Notes: generated by a model not told the origin, from the sequence alone. A DNA stretch of 64,000 bases from DASSJT01 sp963715025 (GCA_963715025.1 CAVQQQ010000009.1:1426001-1490000); one strand, 5' to 3'. Positions 50,983 to 59,535 are shown, counted from the first letter of the stretch. Made by a program: numbers and translations.

Positions 50983-52140
50983 TCAGCGGCCGGACCCGAG
51001 CCAGATCTCCTTGCTGCCCGCCGCCATGCGGGCCTCGGCGACGTGGTCGGCGGCCGCGGCCGGCGAGGTGCCATGGGCGTCAGCCGTGCGCAGCACTTCG
51101 AGAGTGTGCTCGAAGATCGCCGCGGCGGCCTTCTTGGCCCGCTCGAAGTCGAACCCGTGCATCTCGTCGCTGACCTGGATGACGCCGCCGGCGTTCACCA
51201 GGAAGTCGGGCGCGTAGGTGATGCCCCGAGCCATCAGCCGGTCGGCCGTGCCGCCGTCGCCCTCGGTCACGAGCTGGTTGTTGGCGCCGCCGCAGACCAC
51301 GGTCGCACGCAGGGCCTCCACGGTGTCGTCGTCGAGCGCTCCACCGAGCGCACACGGTGCGTAGACGTCGATGTCGGACCGCACGAGGGTGGCGGCGTCG
51401 GCCACAACCTCGACCTCGGGGTGCTGGGCCCTGAGGGCGGCCACGGCCTGCTCGTTGACGTCGGTCACGATGACGTTGGCGCCGTCCTCGAGGAGGTGGG
51501 CGGCGAGCAGGTGGCCGACCTTGCCGACCCCCGCGACGCCCACGGTCCGGCCCCGGAGCGTCGCCTCCCCCCATAGGTGCTGCGCGCAGGCGCGCTGCCC
51601 TTGGAAGACTCCGAACGCGGTGAGGATCGACGAATCGCCCGCACCTCCTCGGGCCTCCGAGCGGCCAGTGGCCCAGCGGGTCGTCTGGCTCACGATGTCC
51701 ATGTCGGCGACGTAGGTGCCCACATCGCATGCCGTGACGTAGCGGCCCCCGAGCGACTCCACGAAGCGGCCGTAGGCACGGAGTAGCTCTGGCGTCTTGT
51801 CGGTGGCCGGGTCCCCGATGATGACCGCCTTGCCACCGCCTAGGGCGAGGCCAGCCACGGCGTTCTTGTAGGACATTCCCCGGCTGAGGCGCAGCACGTC
51901 CTCCAGCGCGGCCTCCTCGGACTCGTAGGGATAGAACCGGGTGCCGCCGAGGGCCGGCCCGAGCGCGGTGTTGTGGATGCCGATGATGGCGCGAAGGCCG
52001 GTGACCCGGTCGTAGCAGTGGACGACCTGCTCGTGGTCAACCTGCGGCCTTGTCGCGGGCCGGGCGGGGGCAGCGGCCGAGGCCGGCGCCGCCGAGTCTG
52101 AGGGCACCGGTTGGGCCTGGGGAGGGGCGGAAGTAGTCAC
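50983..52140 (-). CDS. vdh: Valine/leucine (branched-chain amino acid) dehydrogenase
   Basis: This NAD-dependent amino acid dehydrogenase of the Glu/Leu/Phe/Val family has 385 residues. Residues 1-33 are a Pro/Ala/Ser-rich extension. The glycine-rich ALGPALGGTRFYPYESEEAA follows, then the catalytic lysines in RGMSYKNAVAGLALGGGKAV, the Rossmann motif GVAGVGKVGHLLAAHLLEDG, and CALGGALDDDTVEALR. It matches Streptomyces valine dehydrogenase and lies in the same order relative to bldC. It deaminates branched-chain amino acids to keto acids. The ATG or GTG at 52140 is divergent from bldC, 240 bp away. Confidence 0.9.
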   Translation of the reverse strand: MTTSAPPQAQPVPSDSAAPASAAAPARPATRPQVDHEQVVHCYDRVTGLRAIIGIHNTALGPALGGTRFYPYESEEAALEDVLRLSRGMSYKNAVAGLALGGGKAVIIGDPATDKTPELLRAYGRFVESLGGRYVTACDVGTYVADMDIVSQTTRWATGRSEARGGAGDSSILTAFGVFQGQRACAQHLWGEATLRGRTVGVAGVGKVGHLLAAHLLEDGANVIVTDVNEQAVAALRAQHPEVEVVADAATLVRSDIDVYAPCALGGALDDDTVEALRATVVCGGANNQLVTEGDGGTADRLMARGITYAPDFLVNAGGVIQVSDEMHGFDFERAKKAAAAIFEHTLEVLRTADAHGTSPAAAADHVAEARMAAGSKEIWLGSGR

Positions 52141-52380
52141 GGTCGTGCAGTCCTTGTCGGTCGGGGCACCGCCACGGGGTCTGCGACGGTGCAGCGTGGG
52201 ACGCGGATCACGCGTCGCTCCCAGCCTATTCCCACCCAGATGGCTAGCGGCGGAGTAGTCCCTTTGGTTGATTGTGCAACCGCGATCTGGACCGCGCGGG
52301 CCGGGTGTGTCCCACTATGGACGGAGTTCGGAGGAGATCGCTCGGCCGACCGTCTCGGGCCGGGCGGAGAAGGAGTGGAG

Positions 52381-52569
52381 ATGACCGGCGATGAGGCTGC
52401 CAGAGAGAGGCTGTTGACCCCGTCGGAGGTGGCGGCGCTGTTCCGCGTCGACCCGAAGACGGTCACTCGCTGGGCCAAGGCGGGCAAGCTGACGTCGATC
52501 CGAACGCTGGGTGGGCACCGTCGCTACCGGGAGGCCGAGGTGAAGGCCCTCTTGGGAGAGCCGGTCTGA
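52381..52569 (+). CDS. bldC: BldC-type MerR-like DNA-binding protein
   Basis: This 62-residue single winged-helix protein is nearly identical in its core to Streptomyces BldC: LLTPSEVAALFRVDPKTVTR, WAKAGKLTSIRTLGGHRRYR, then EAEVKALLGEP. BldC binds direct repeats head to tail and controls development genes in Streptomyces. In a non-sporulating actinomycete it must do something else. ATG 52381 follows an AGAAGGAG ribosome site (52368-52375). The 52141-52380 divergent region with vdh is long enough for promoters of both, and no other gene is visible there. Confidence 0.95.
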   Translation: MTGDEAARERLLTPSEVAALFRVDPKTVTRWAKAGKLTSIRTLGGHRRYREAEVKALLGEPV

Positions 52570-52587
52570 ACACCCCGCGGGGGGAGG

Positions 52588-52632
52588 AGATGGAGCCGGG
52601 GCCGAGGGGGCGCCGCGGCTCCATCTTCTTTT
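52588..52632 (+). terminator. bldC terminator with U-tract
   Basis: AGATGGAGCC (52588-52597) pairs with GGCTCCATCT (52617-52626) and is followed by TCTTTT. It is the most classical intrinsic terminator of the window. Confidence 0.8.
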
Positions 52633-52667
52633 CGGGCGAACCGGCAAGTATGCCGACAGGTCGGGTC

Positions 52668-53525
52668 TCAGGCCGTGGTGTCCGAGGTGCTGCGGGGCCT
52701 CCGGCGGGGCACCGGCGCCTCAGCCGAGAAGATGTGGCTGACCGGGCCCTGACCGCGCCCGATCCGCCAGTGCGCACCCGTCAAGAGCTGGTGGCGGACG
52801 AACTCGCGGGCCGCGACGACCGCCTGCTTGGTGCTCATGCCCTGTGCGAGGGCGGCGGTCACAGCCCCCGAGAACGTGCAGCCGACGCCCTTGGTGTTCT
52901 TCGTGACGATGGTCGGATCGGCGAACTCGAAGACGCCTTCGTGGGTGGCCAGCACGTCGATGCGGTTGTTGCCGTCGATGAGGCCCGTGACCACGACTGC
53001 GCTGGGACCGAGGTCGAGTAGCGCCCGGGCCTGTAGCCGCTGCTGGATGATGCCCGTGGCGGGCTCGCGCCCGAGCAGGGCTGCCGCCTCGTGGATGTTG
53101 GGAGTGGTGATCCACGCGTGGCGGAGCAGTTTGATCTTGAGCGCGGCGAGGGTCTCCGAGCTGGCGTTGGGGTCGTCGCTCGCGGTGACGAGCACCGGGT
53201 CGACGACCAGCCGCAGGAGCACGCCGACGGCGGCGAGTTCACTGACCGCACTGACCGCACCGGCGGTGCCGAGCATGCCCGCCTTGACTGCCGAGACCCG
53301 CATGTCGGCGAGCACCGCGATGGCCTGTGCAGTCACGACGTGCGGCTGGAGCGGATGAATCCCGTGGACGCCCGTCGTGTTCTGGACCGTGACGGCGGTG
53401 ATCGCGCTGGTTCCATGCACGCCGAAGGCGGAGAACGTGGTCAGGTCGGCTTGGATCCCCGCACTCCCGGCGGGATCGGATGCTCCAATGGTCAGCGCAA
53501 CAGGGGGCGTTGGCGTGTCAATCAT
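52668..53525 (-). CDS. thiD: Hydroxymethylpyrimidine/phosphomethylpyrimidine kinase
   Basis: ThiD phosphorylates HMP twice for thiamine synthesis. The 285-residue ribokinase-like enzyme shows ALTIGASDPAGSAGIQADL at the N-terminus, GTSAITAVTVQNTTGV near 38, PNIHEAAALLG near 143, and the anion-hole motif GVGCTFSGAVTAALAQG near 217 containing the catalytic Cys in place of the usual G-X-G-D Asp typical of this subfamily. The upstream 390 bp do not show a thiamine-pyrophosphate riboswitch. It is an isolated gene. Confidence 0.92.
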   Translation of the reverse strand: MIDTPTPPVALTIGASDPAGSAGIQADLTTFSAFGVHGTSAITAVTVQNTTGVHGIHPLQPHVVTAQAIAVLADMRVSAVKAGMLGTAGAVSAVSELAAVGVLLRLVVDPVLVTASDDPNASSETLAALKIKLLRHAWITTPNIHEAAALLGREPATGIIQQRLQARALLDLGPSAVVVTGLIDGNNRIDVLATHEGVFEFADPTIVTKNTKGVGCTFSGAVTAALAQGMSTKQAVVAAREFVRHQLLTGAHWRIGRGQGPVSHIFSAEAPVPRRRPRSTSDTTA

Positions 53526-53914
53526 GGCAAAAGCTGTCTCCGGACAGGGTCGACACGCAAAGGGCTGACAGGGGCATGCAGGGGGGCGCCACTCTGCGCG
53601 TATCCACCCATCATGACGATCCCTTCCAAACGTGTGAACTCGGGGTCCTCCCTGAGGGTGTGGCGTGAGTCACATGAGCTTGCTCCAGTGCTCGCAGCAG
53701 GGCCTGCCGGCAGCGGTCGCAGGGCCTACCCGCGCCCCCAGACACCGAAAATCGGTTGGGGGCTGTCGGTGGCCCGTGTTTCTGTCGTTCCAGGGGGTTG
53801 CTGTCGAATTCTTGCTCGGCCGTTCGACGCAGGGGTGACGTGACCCCCATCGGGTTCACCAGACCGCCGAAGGCAACGCCGCCGAAAGGCCAGACCGCCG
53901 AAAGGAATGTGCAG
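53526..53914. other. Intergenic region between thiD and the FAD oxidase
   Basis: This is 389 bp of divergent regulatory DNA without a credible gene. It contains CTGTC/GACAG inverted repeats near 53540, the ECF42-like site at 53802-53828, and three near-identical GCCGAAAGG units at 53866 (one A short), 53881 and 53897, the last overlapping the ribosome site of the oxidase gene. Confidence 0.6.
53802..53828 (+). promoter_or_regulatory. ECF42-like promoter upstream of the FAD oxidase
   Basis: TGTCGA (53802-53807), 17-bp spacer, CGAC (53825-53828): the same architecture as upstream of the DGPF-ECF42 operon at 9643-9669. It would place the transcript start about 80 nt before the FAD oxidase gene. 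It suggests the oxidase belongs to the ECF42 regulon. Confidence 0.45.
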
Positions 53915-55303
53915 ATGTCGACCGACACTCGCGCAACAGCTGACCTCGCCGCCGTCCTCGAGAGTCTCGAGGACGTTGAGGGAGAGGTCATCACACCAGA
54001 CCATCCCGACTACGACACCGCGCGCCAGGTGCTCCCCGGTGACATCGACCGCCGCCCCGCCGTGATCGTGCGCGCCGCGTCGGCCGTCGACGTCGCCCGC
54101 GTGGTTCGGGTCGCCGCCGAGAGCGGCCTGCCCTTTGCAGTGCGGGCCGGCGGCCACAGCGGTGCCGGCCATGGCGCCATCGATGCCGGCATCGTGCTCG
54201 ACCTGCGCAGCCTTGACCGCCTCGAGATCGATCCCGAGCGGAGGGTCGCCCGCGCAGGCGGTGGCCTGACCGCCGGCGCATACACGGCGGCCGCTGCCCA
54301 GCATGGGCTCGCCACCGGCTTCGGCGACACCGGCTCGGTCGGCATCGGGGGCCTCGCCACGGGGGGCGGGGTCGGCTTCCTGTCCCGCAGGCACGGGCTC
54401 ACCATCGACTCGCTCCTTTCCGCCCAGGTCGTCACCGCCGACGGCTCGATCCTCGAAGCCTCCGAGCACAGCCACCCCGACCTGTTCTGGGCGATCCGCG
54501 GCGGCGGCGGCAACTTCGGGGTCGTCACGCGGTTCACGTTCCGCCTCCACGACGTCTCGCAGTTCACCGGCGGCCTGCTGGTGCTGCCGGCGACCCCTGC
54601 GGTCGTAGCAGGCTTCGTGCGCGAGGCGCTCGCGGCGCCCGAGGAGCTGTCGACGATCGCCAATGTGATGCCGTGCCCACCGCTGCCGTTCGTGCCGGAG
54701 AGCGTCCACGGCGAGACGGTGGTCTTCGCCTTCGTGGCGTATGCCGGTGCGCCGGCTGACGCCGAGAAGGCCGTCGCCCGACTGCGGGACCTGGCCGAGC
54801 CCCTGGCCGACATGGTCCAGCCCGGTTCGTATGCGTCGATGTTCCAGCCCGAGCCGCCCGACTACCACCCGACCGCGGTCGCCCGCACCCTCTTCCTCGA
54901 CCACGTCGACGAAGAGTCCGCGGCCCTGATGATCGAGCAGCTGGAGAGCTCGGACGCACCGGTCCGGGCCGTGCAGCTCAGACCGCTCGGAGGCGCGATC
55001 GCACGCGTGGCCAGCGGCGCGACGGCATACGCTCACCGCGAAGCGCCGATCATGGCCAATGTGGCCTCGTTCTATACGGGAGCCGACGACCGGCCTGGCC
55101 GCGAGGCGTGGGTCGCCGCCCTGGTCGCGGGGCTCGACCAGGGCGTCCCCGGTGCCTATGTCAACTTCCTTCAGGCTGAGGGGGAGCAGCGGGTCCACGC
55201 CGCCTACCCGGTAGCCACGTGGGACCGTCTTGCTGCGGTGAAGCAGGTCTACGACCCAGGCAACCTCTTCCGCGGCAACCACAACATTCCGCCGGCTGGG
55301 TGA
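53915..55303 (+). CDS. BBE-like FAD-linked oxidase
   Basis: This 462-residue flavoenzyme is of the PCMH/berberine-bridge family. The FAD domain includes FAVRAGGHSGAGHGAIDAGI, whose His can bind FAD covalently, and TGFGDTGSVGIGGLATGGGV and GGGGNFGVVTRF near 185. The C-terminal BBE motif is YVNFLQAEGEQRVHAAY, then VYDPGNLFRGNHNIPP. The second covalent-link Cys found in bicovalent members is not apparent. It oxidises an alcohol or sugar-like group with O2; the substrate is unknown. ATG 53915 (MSTDTRAT) is preceded by AAAGGA. Confidence 0.9.
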   Translation: MSTDTRATADLAAVLESLEDVEGEVITPDHPDYDTARQVLPGDIDRRPAVIVRAASAVDVARVVRVAAESGLPFAVRAGGHSGAGHGAIDAGIVLDLRSLDRLEIDPERRVARAGGGLTAGAYTAAAAQHGLATGFGDTGSVGIGGLATGGGVGFLSRRHGLTIDSLLSAQVVTADGSILEASEHSHPDLFWAIRGGGGNFGVVTRFTFRLHDVSQFTGGLLVLPATPAVVAGFVREALAAPEELSTIANVMPCPPLPFVPESVHGETVVFAFVAYAGAPADAEKAVARLRDLAEPLADMVQPGSYASMFQPEPPDYHPTAVARTLFLDHVDEESAALMIEQLESSDAPVRAVQLRPLGGAIARVASGATAYAHREAPIMANVASFYTGADDRPGREAWVAALVAGLDQGVPGAYVNFLQAEGEQRVHAAYPVATWDRLAAVKQVYDPGNLFRGNHNIPPAG

Positions 55304-55354
55304 TGCGCGCCGGTAGTGCTCTCGCGTCGAGGGTCCGATCACTTGGTTGGCATC

Positions 55355-55360
55355 TATCGT
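55355..55360 (+). promoter_or_regulatory. -10 box TATCGT, leaderless start of the DUF1801 gene
   Basis: TATCGT lies 7 nt before GTG 55368. This supports that start over TTG 55347 and GTG 55359. Confidence 0.4.
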
Positions 55361-55367
55361 GAGCCTC

Positions 55368-55721
55368 GTGGGAGCTGTCGACGACTATTTCGCGACCCTC
55401 GACGAGACGACCAGAGGAGTCTTCGAGCGCGTGCGCACGTTGGCGCTCGAGGTTGCCCCGGACGCCGACCAGGGAAAGAGCTACGGGATGGCTGCGCTGA
55501 AGGCTCGCGGGAGGCCGCTGCTGGGCTTCCGCGCCGCGAAGGGACACCTGAGCGTGTTCCCGTTCAGCCCTGAGGTCGTCGAAGCGGTCGCGCCGCGTCT
55601 GACCGGGTTCGAGCTCTCGAAGGGGACCATCCGGTTCACCGCCGACCGCCCCCTGCCGGACGACGTCGTGCGCGACGTCGTCCGGCTGCGGCTAGAGCAA
55701 GTCTCGGGCGGGGCGGGGTGA
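55368..55721 (+). CDS. DUF1801 / iron-chaperone-like protein
   Basis: This protein of about 117 residues belongs to the YdhG/DUF1801 (frataxin-like) family. It reads VDDYFATLDETTRGVFERVR at the N-terminus, then DADQGKSYGMAALKARGRPL, LGFRAAKGHLSVFPFSPEVV and LSKGTIRFTADRPLPDDVVR, which is the standard order. Some homologues bind iron, and most are uncharacterised. It lies 64 bp after the oxidase gene but seems to have its own start signal. It converges with the short reading frame at 55749-55946. Confidence 0.85.
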   Translation: MGAVDDYFATLDETTRGVFERVRTLALEVAPDADQGKSYGMAALKARGRPLLGFRAAKGHLSVFPFSPEVVEAVAPRLTGFELSKGTIRFTADRPLPDDVVRDVVRLRLEQVSGGAG

Positions 55722-55748
55722 CCGGGGGACCCTCGAAGCCGTCCGACG

Positions 55749-55946
55749 CTAGTTCGTGACGACGTCGATCGTCAGGGGCACCTTGCCCGTGATGAGGTCG
55801 AACACCGCGGAGCGCTCCCAAAGCTCCATGCACAGATGGTAGAAGTCCCGGCCGCCGCGAGGCGGAGGCTTGGGCGCTTCTGGCCAGGGCCGGTCGGTGC
55901 CCCGCCTGGTGAGCCGAGCTTCGCGCCCGACCCAGCCAACCGGCAT
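55749..55946 (-). CDS. Short hypothetical reading frame, possibly a gene remnant
   Basis: The frame encodes 65 residues ending WERSAVFDLITGKVPLTIDV. Its composition resembles the C-terminus of a longer enzyme rather than a free-standing protein. It lies 6 bp after the SDR gene on the same strand. GAGGAGG precedes ATG 55946 but is only one base away, too close for normal initiation. The start codon itself is inside a GTATGCCG repeat copy. I do not recognise its parent family. Confidence 0.35.
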   Translation of the reverse strand: MPVGWVGREARLTRRGTDRPWPEAPKPPPRGGRDFYHLCMELWERSAVFDLITGKVPLTIDVVTN

Positions 55947-55952
55947 ACCTCC

Positions 55953-56723
55953 TCAGAACAGCGTGTAGCCCCCGTCCACGACCACGACCGAGCCGGTCAT
56001 GAAACTGGAGGCGTCCGAGGCCAGGAACAGGACCGTGGGGGCGATCTCCTCGGGCACGGCATACCTCTGCATGGGCGCATCGTCGATCCATCGCTGTTTG
56101 AACTGCGGCTCGTCGACCGGTGCCATGTCGGTCTTCACGTACCCGGGTGCCACGGCGTTGACCCGGATGCCCAACGGGGCCCATTCGGCCGCCAGGGACT
56201 TCGTCAGCTGGTGTACGGCTGCCTTGGAGGCGTTGTATGCCGGCTGCCACTGTGGGCGGTTGACGATCTGGGCCGAAATCGAGCCGATGTTGACGATGGT
56301 GCCGCCGCGCTGCTCGGCGAAGTGCCGGCCGACCGTCTGGCTCATCAGCCACAGGCCGTAGACATTGGTGTCGAAGACCTCACGCCACTCCTCGTCGGGC
56401 ACCTCGAGCGCGGGCCGGTGGAAGCAGGCTCCGGCGTTGTTGACGAGGATGTCCAGGCGGCCCGTGGCCTCGAGTGCGGCGTCCACGGCCCGCTCTGCCG
56501 AGGCTCGGTCTGAGACATCCAGGCCCAGGCCAACGACGGTGCGGCCGGTCTCGTCGGCCAGGCGCGAGGCGGCGTCCTGCGAGGCCTGCTCGTCCCGGGC
56601 GCCGAGCACCAGGTCGGCGCCCGCCTCGGCGAGCCCACGCGCGAACGCGAGCCCGAGTCCTCGGTAGCCGCCGGTGACGATGGCGGTGCGCCCCTGCAGC
56701 GAGAAGGTGTCGAGGATGCTCAT
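55953..56723 (-). CDS. Short-chain dehydrogenase/reductase
   Basis: This classical SDR of 256 residues has the cofactor motif AIVTGGYRGLGLAFARGL (TGxxxGxG), LDILVNNAGACF, catalytic Ser in IVNIGSISAQIV, YNASKAAVHQLTKSLAAEWA with the YxxxK pair, and the C-terminal GSVVVVDGGYT. Together with the adjacent polyol dehydrogenase it probably oxidises a sugar alcohol or reduces a ketose, like sorbose or arabinitol reductases. ATG 56723 overlaps the stop of the zinc dehydrogenase gene by four bases. Confidence 0.92.
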   Translation of the reverse strand: MSILDTFSLQGRTAIVTGGYRGLGLAFARGLAEAGADLVLGARDEQASQDAASRLADETGRTVVGLGLDVSDRASAERAVDAALEATGRLDILVNNAGACFHRPALEVPDEEWREVFDTNVYGLWLMSQTVGRHFAEQRGGTIVNIGSISAQIVNRPQWQPAYNASKAAVHQLTKSLAAEWAPLGIRVNAVAPGYVKTDMAPVDEPQFKQRWIDDAPMQRYAVPEEIAPTVLFLASDASSFMTGSVVVVDGGYTLF

Positions 56724-57766
56724 GCCCGCGACACCACCACGACGGACTTCATGCTCAGCGGGTCGGAGTCGCTGGTCAGCGCGTCCTCCGCGTCCTCCAG
56801 CTCGAACTCGGCGGTGACCAGGCCGTCGAGGTTCGTGCCGGGCTGCAACGCCGCTGCGATCGCCTTCGGCCACGTGTCCACGTAGCGGAAGACGCCGGTG
56901 AGGGTGAGCTCCTTGTTCATCAGGTGCTGGACCGGGATCGCCATCTGCTCTGCACCCAGGCCCACGAGCACTGCGACGCCGCCGCCGCGCAGGGCCTCTA
57001 GGCCGGACACCACGGCCGGGGTCGCGCCGGAGCACTCGATGAAGGCGTCCGCGGCCAAGGCTGATGCGTCGAAGTCAGGGTCGCGAGGGTCATGGGCCGA
57101 GGTGGCGCCGAACCCCAAGATGCGGCTCCGCCGGGACTCCACCAGGTCGGTCACGACGACCTCGCTGGCCCCGAACGACCGAGCGGCCAGCGAGGCCAGC
57201 GCGCCGATCGGTCCGGCTCCCGTGACGAACACCCGGGAGCCGGGCTCGACCCGGGCCTTGGTGCAGGCCCAGATCCCGACCGAGAAGGGCTCCAGCAGAG
57301 CGGCCGCGTGGTCGGACAGAGCGTCCGGCACGGGGTGGGCGAAATCGGCGGGGGCGACCACGTAGTCGCAGAAGGCACCGTCTATCGGCGGCGTCGCGTA
57401 GAACTCCATGCGCTCGCAGAGGTTGTAGCGCCCGGTCTTGCAGTGCCGGCACCGCCGGCAGGGCCGCTGCGGCTCGATGGCCACGCGCTGCCCCACCCGG
57501 TCGTCGGTCACCTCGGACCCGACGTCGACGATCACGCCGGACACTTCGTGGCCGAGCACGATCGGGTCGTTGACGACGAAGTCGCCGATCCGGCCCTCCA
57601 TGTAGTAATGGACATCGGAGCCGCAGACCCCGACGGAGCGGACCTGGATGAGCACCTCATCGGGCGCCGGGCGGGGCACGGGGCGCTCCTGCATCTCGAT
57701 CTTCTGCTTCCCGAGCAGGACGCTGGCGCGCATCGTTGACGGGATCGTGGTCGGACTTGTAGTCAT
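56720..57766 (-). CDS. Zinc-dependent polyol (sorbitol/xylitol-type) dehydrogenase
   Basis: This medium-chain dehydrogenase has 348 residues. The catalytic zinc site is GVCGSDVHYYMEGR (Cys, then His in LGHEVSGVIVDVG). The structural zinc is bound by the four cysteines in CRRCRHCKTGRYNLC. NAD is bound by FVTGAGPIGALASLAA. The sequence is closest in style to L-iditol/xylitol dehydrogenases, which oxidise polyols at C2. It forms a two-gene unit with the SDR. ATG 57766 is divergent from the FAD oxidoreductase gene. Confidence 0.92.
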   Translation of the reverse strand: MTTSPTTIPSTMRASVLLGKQKIEMQERPVPRPAPDEVLIQVRSVGVCGSDVHYYMEGRIGDFVVNDPIVLGHEVSGVIVDVGSEVTDDRVGQRVAIEPQRPCRRCRHCKTGRYNLCERMEFYATPPIDGAFCDYVVAPADFAHPVPDALSDHAAALLEPFSVGIWACTKARVEPGSRVFVTGAGPIGALASLAARSFGASEVVVTDLVESRRSRILGFGATSAHDPRDPDFDASALAADAFIECSGATPAVVSGLEALRGGGVAVLVGLGAEQMAIPVQHLMNKELTLTGVFRYVDTWPKAIAAALQPGTNLDGLVTAEFELEDAEDALTSDSDPLSMKSVVVVSRA

Positions 57767-58056
57767 GGCTGCGGCCTCTTTCGCAGGTCGACGGGGCGAT
57801 GGCGTATGCCGCGTGCCTGGCTTGGGTGCACACGGCCGCGATGGGTGGACCTTGGGCTCATCCCCGACCGTACCGAGCGATGCGGTGCCTTCCCAATGGT
57901 TGCCGGCGGGGTTCCACGGTTGGACACCCGGCCAGAGCCCCGGCTGCCGGACCGGCCGGCTGCCATTCGCTCGCCGGCAAGGCTGGCCCGCCTGCCAGAC
58001 TGCGGGTCGAGTAGATGATGTGCGCCCTTCGAGCGCACAGGACCGGGAGGGCAGGT
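57767..58056. promoter_or_regulatory. Divergent region with a palindrome
   Basis: This 290-bp gap contains TGTGCGC (58019-58025) with GCGCACA (58033-58039), a 7-bp palindrome close to the FAD-enzyme start. One GTATGCCG copy lies at 57804-57811. No gene is seen in it. Confidence 0.4.
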
Positions 58057-59427
58057 ATGGGCCAGGGAGACATGGATGGCACCTGGCGTGAGGCCCGCCA
58101 GGAGCCCTTCTGGCTCGAGGCCTCCGAGCGTCCCGCCGCGCGGCCGAGGCTGAGCCGGGACCTGCGGACCCAGCTCGCCGTGGTCGGTGGCGGATTCACC
58201 GGCCTGTGGACCGCCGTCCTCGCCAAGGAGCGGGATCCCGGCCTGGGCGTGGTCGTCCTCGAGTCCGACCGCATCGGCTGGGCGGCTTCGGGCCGAAATG
58301 GCGGGTTCTGCTCGGCGAGCCTGACCCACGGTGAGGCGAACGGGAGGGCGCGCTTTCCCCAGGAGTACGAACGGCTCGAGCAGCTGGGGCTCCAGAACCT
58401 CGACGAGATCGAGCAGTCGGTCGCGAGGTACGGCATCGACTGCGGGTTCGAGCGCACCGGGTCGCTCGACCTCGCGACAACCCCGCACCAGCTCCGGGAC
58501 CTCGTGGGCCGGCCTGGCTTCCTCGACCAAGCGGCCGTCCGTGCGGAAGTGGACTCACCGGCATACCTCGGCGGTGTGTGGGATCGGCGCGGCAACGCCA
58601 TGGTGGACCCTGCTCGACTCATCTGGGGCCTGGCCGACGCGGCAGAGCGGGCCGGGGTCCAGATCGTGGAGGGCACGACGGTGCGGGCACTGCGGCGCGA
58701 GGGCGGCTCCGTGACACTGGGCACCGACGGCGGGATGGTCCGTGCTGACCGGGTCGCCTTGGGCACCAGCGCTTTTCCCGTGCTCCTGCGCCGCGTTCGC
58801 CAGCACATCGTCCCGGTCTACGACTACGTGCTGGTCACCGAGCCGCTGAGCGCTGGGCAGCTGGCTGCCGTCGGCTGGCGCAACCGACAGGGCATCAGCG
58901 ACTCAGGGAACCAGTTCCACTACTACCGGCTGACCCCGGACAACCGGATCCTCTGGGGCGGCTACGACGCGATCTACTACTTCGGGCGGCAGGTGCGTCC
59001 GGAGTACGACCAGCGCGATGCGACCTTCCGGCGGCTGGCCACTCACTTCTTCGAGACCTTCCCGCAGCTCGAGGGGATCCGGTTCACCCACCGGTGGGGA
59101 GGCGCCATCGACACCTGCACGCGGTTCTTCGCGTTCTACGGCACCGCCCTGCGCGGCCGGGTCGCCTACGCGATCGGCCATACCGGGCTCGGGGTCGGTG
59201 CCTCGCGCTTCTCGGGCAACGTCATGCTCGACCTGCTGTCCGGCGAGCCGACCGAGCGCACACGCCTGGACATGGTGCGCCAGCGTCCCTTGCCTTTCCC
59301 GCCAGAACCGTTGGCTTATCTGGGGATTCAGGCAACCCGGTGGTCATTGGCCCGGGCCGACCGCACCGGACGGCGGAACCTGTGGCTGCGGAGCTTGGAC
59401 CGTGTAGGCCTCGGCTTCGACTCCTGA
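58057..59427 (+). CDS. FAD-dependent amine/amino-acid oxidoreductase (DAO family)
   Basis: This 456-residue DAO-fold flavoenzyme resembles gamma-glutamylputrescine oxidases. The dinucleotide motif is LAVVGGGFTGLWTAVLAKER near 40, then GRNGGFCSASL with a cysteine near the isoalloxazine ring, VDPARLIWGLADAAERAGVQ near 185 and the C-terminal FAD-contacting GHTGLGVGASRFSGN near 375. It probably oxidises an amine or D-amino acid; the substrate is unknown. ATG 58057 (MGQGDMDG) follows a GGGAGGGCAGG site. The longer upstream start would read through the palindrome. Confidence 0.88.
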   Translation: MGQGDMDGTWREARQEPFWLEASERPAARPRLSRDLRTQLAVVGGGFTGLWTAVLAKERDPGLGVVVLESDRIGWAASGRNGGFCSASLTHGEANGRARFPQEYERLEQLGLQNLDEIEQSVARYGIDCGFERTGSLDLATTPHQLRDLVGRPGFLDQAAVRAEVDSPAYLGGVWDRRGNAMVDPARLIWGLADAAERAGVQIVEGTTVRALRREGGSVTLGTDGGMVRADRVALGTSAFPVLLRRVRQHIVPVYDYVLVTEPLSAGQLAAVGWRNRQGISDSGNQFHYYRLTPDNRILWGGYDAIYYFGRQVRPEYDQRDATFRRLATHFFETFPQLEGIRFTHRWGGAIDTCTRFFAFYGTALRGRVAYAIGHTGLGVGASRFSGNVMLDLLSGEPTERTRLDMVRQRPLPFPPEPLAYLGIQATRWSLARADRTGRRNLWLRSLDRVGLGFDS

Positions 59428-59500
59428 GCGCGCGGCCTGGTGCGACCATCAGCCGACTCCGGCGCGAGGCGGTGCGGCGCAACTCTGGGTCGGAGGCGGT

Positions 59501-59529
59501 TTGCGTTGTTCTGCCCCGTGCCGTAGGCA
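59501..59529 (+). promoter_or_regulatory. Promoter of the second LLM oxidoreductase
   Basis: TTGCGT (59501-59506), 17-bp spacer, TAGGCA (59524-59529), ending 6 nt before ATG 59536. It is the most complete example of the leaderless promoter architecture in the window. Confidence 0.6.
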
Positions 59530-59535
59530 GGGACC

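Noticed and set aside
52111..52380. Upstream extension of bldC to 52111
   Set aside because: BldC proteins are about 60-70 residues and ATG 52381 has a strong ribosome site; the extension reads through the divergent promoter.
53526..53700. Possible thiamine-pyrophosphate riboswitch before thiD
   Set aside because: I looked for the CTGAGA and ACCTGAT-type core on the thiD strand and did not find it.
53858..53905. CRISPR-like spacing of GCCGAAAGG units
   Set aside because: Units are only 8-9 bp, there are three of them, spacing is 15-16 bp and no cas genes are present.
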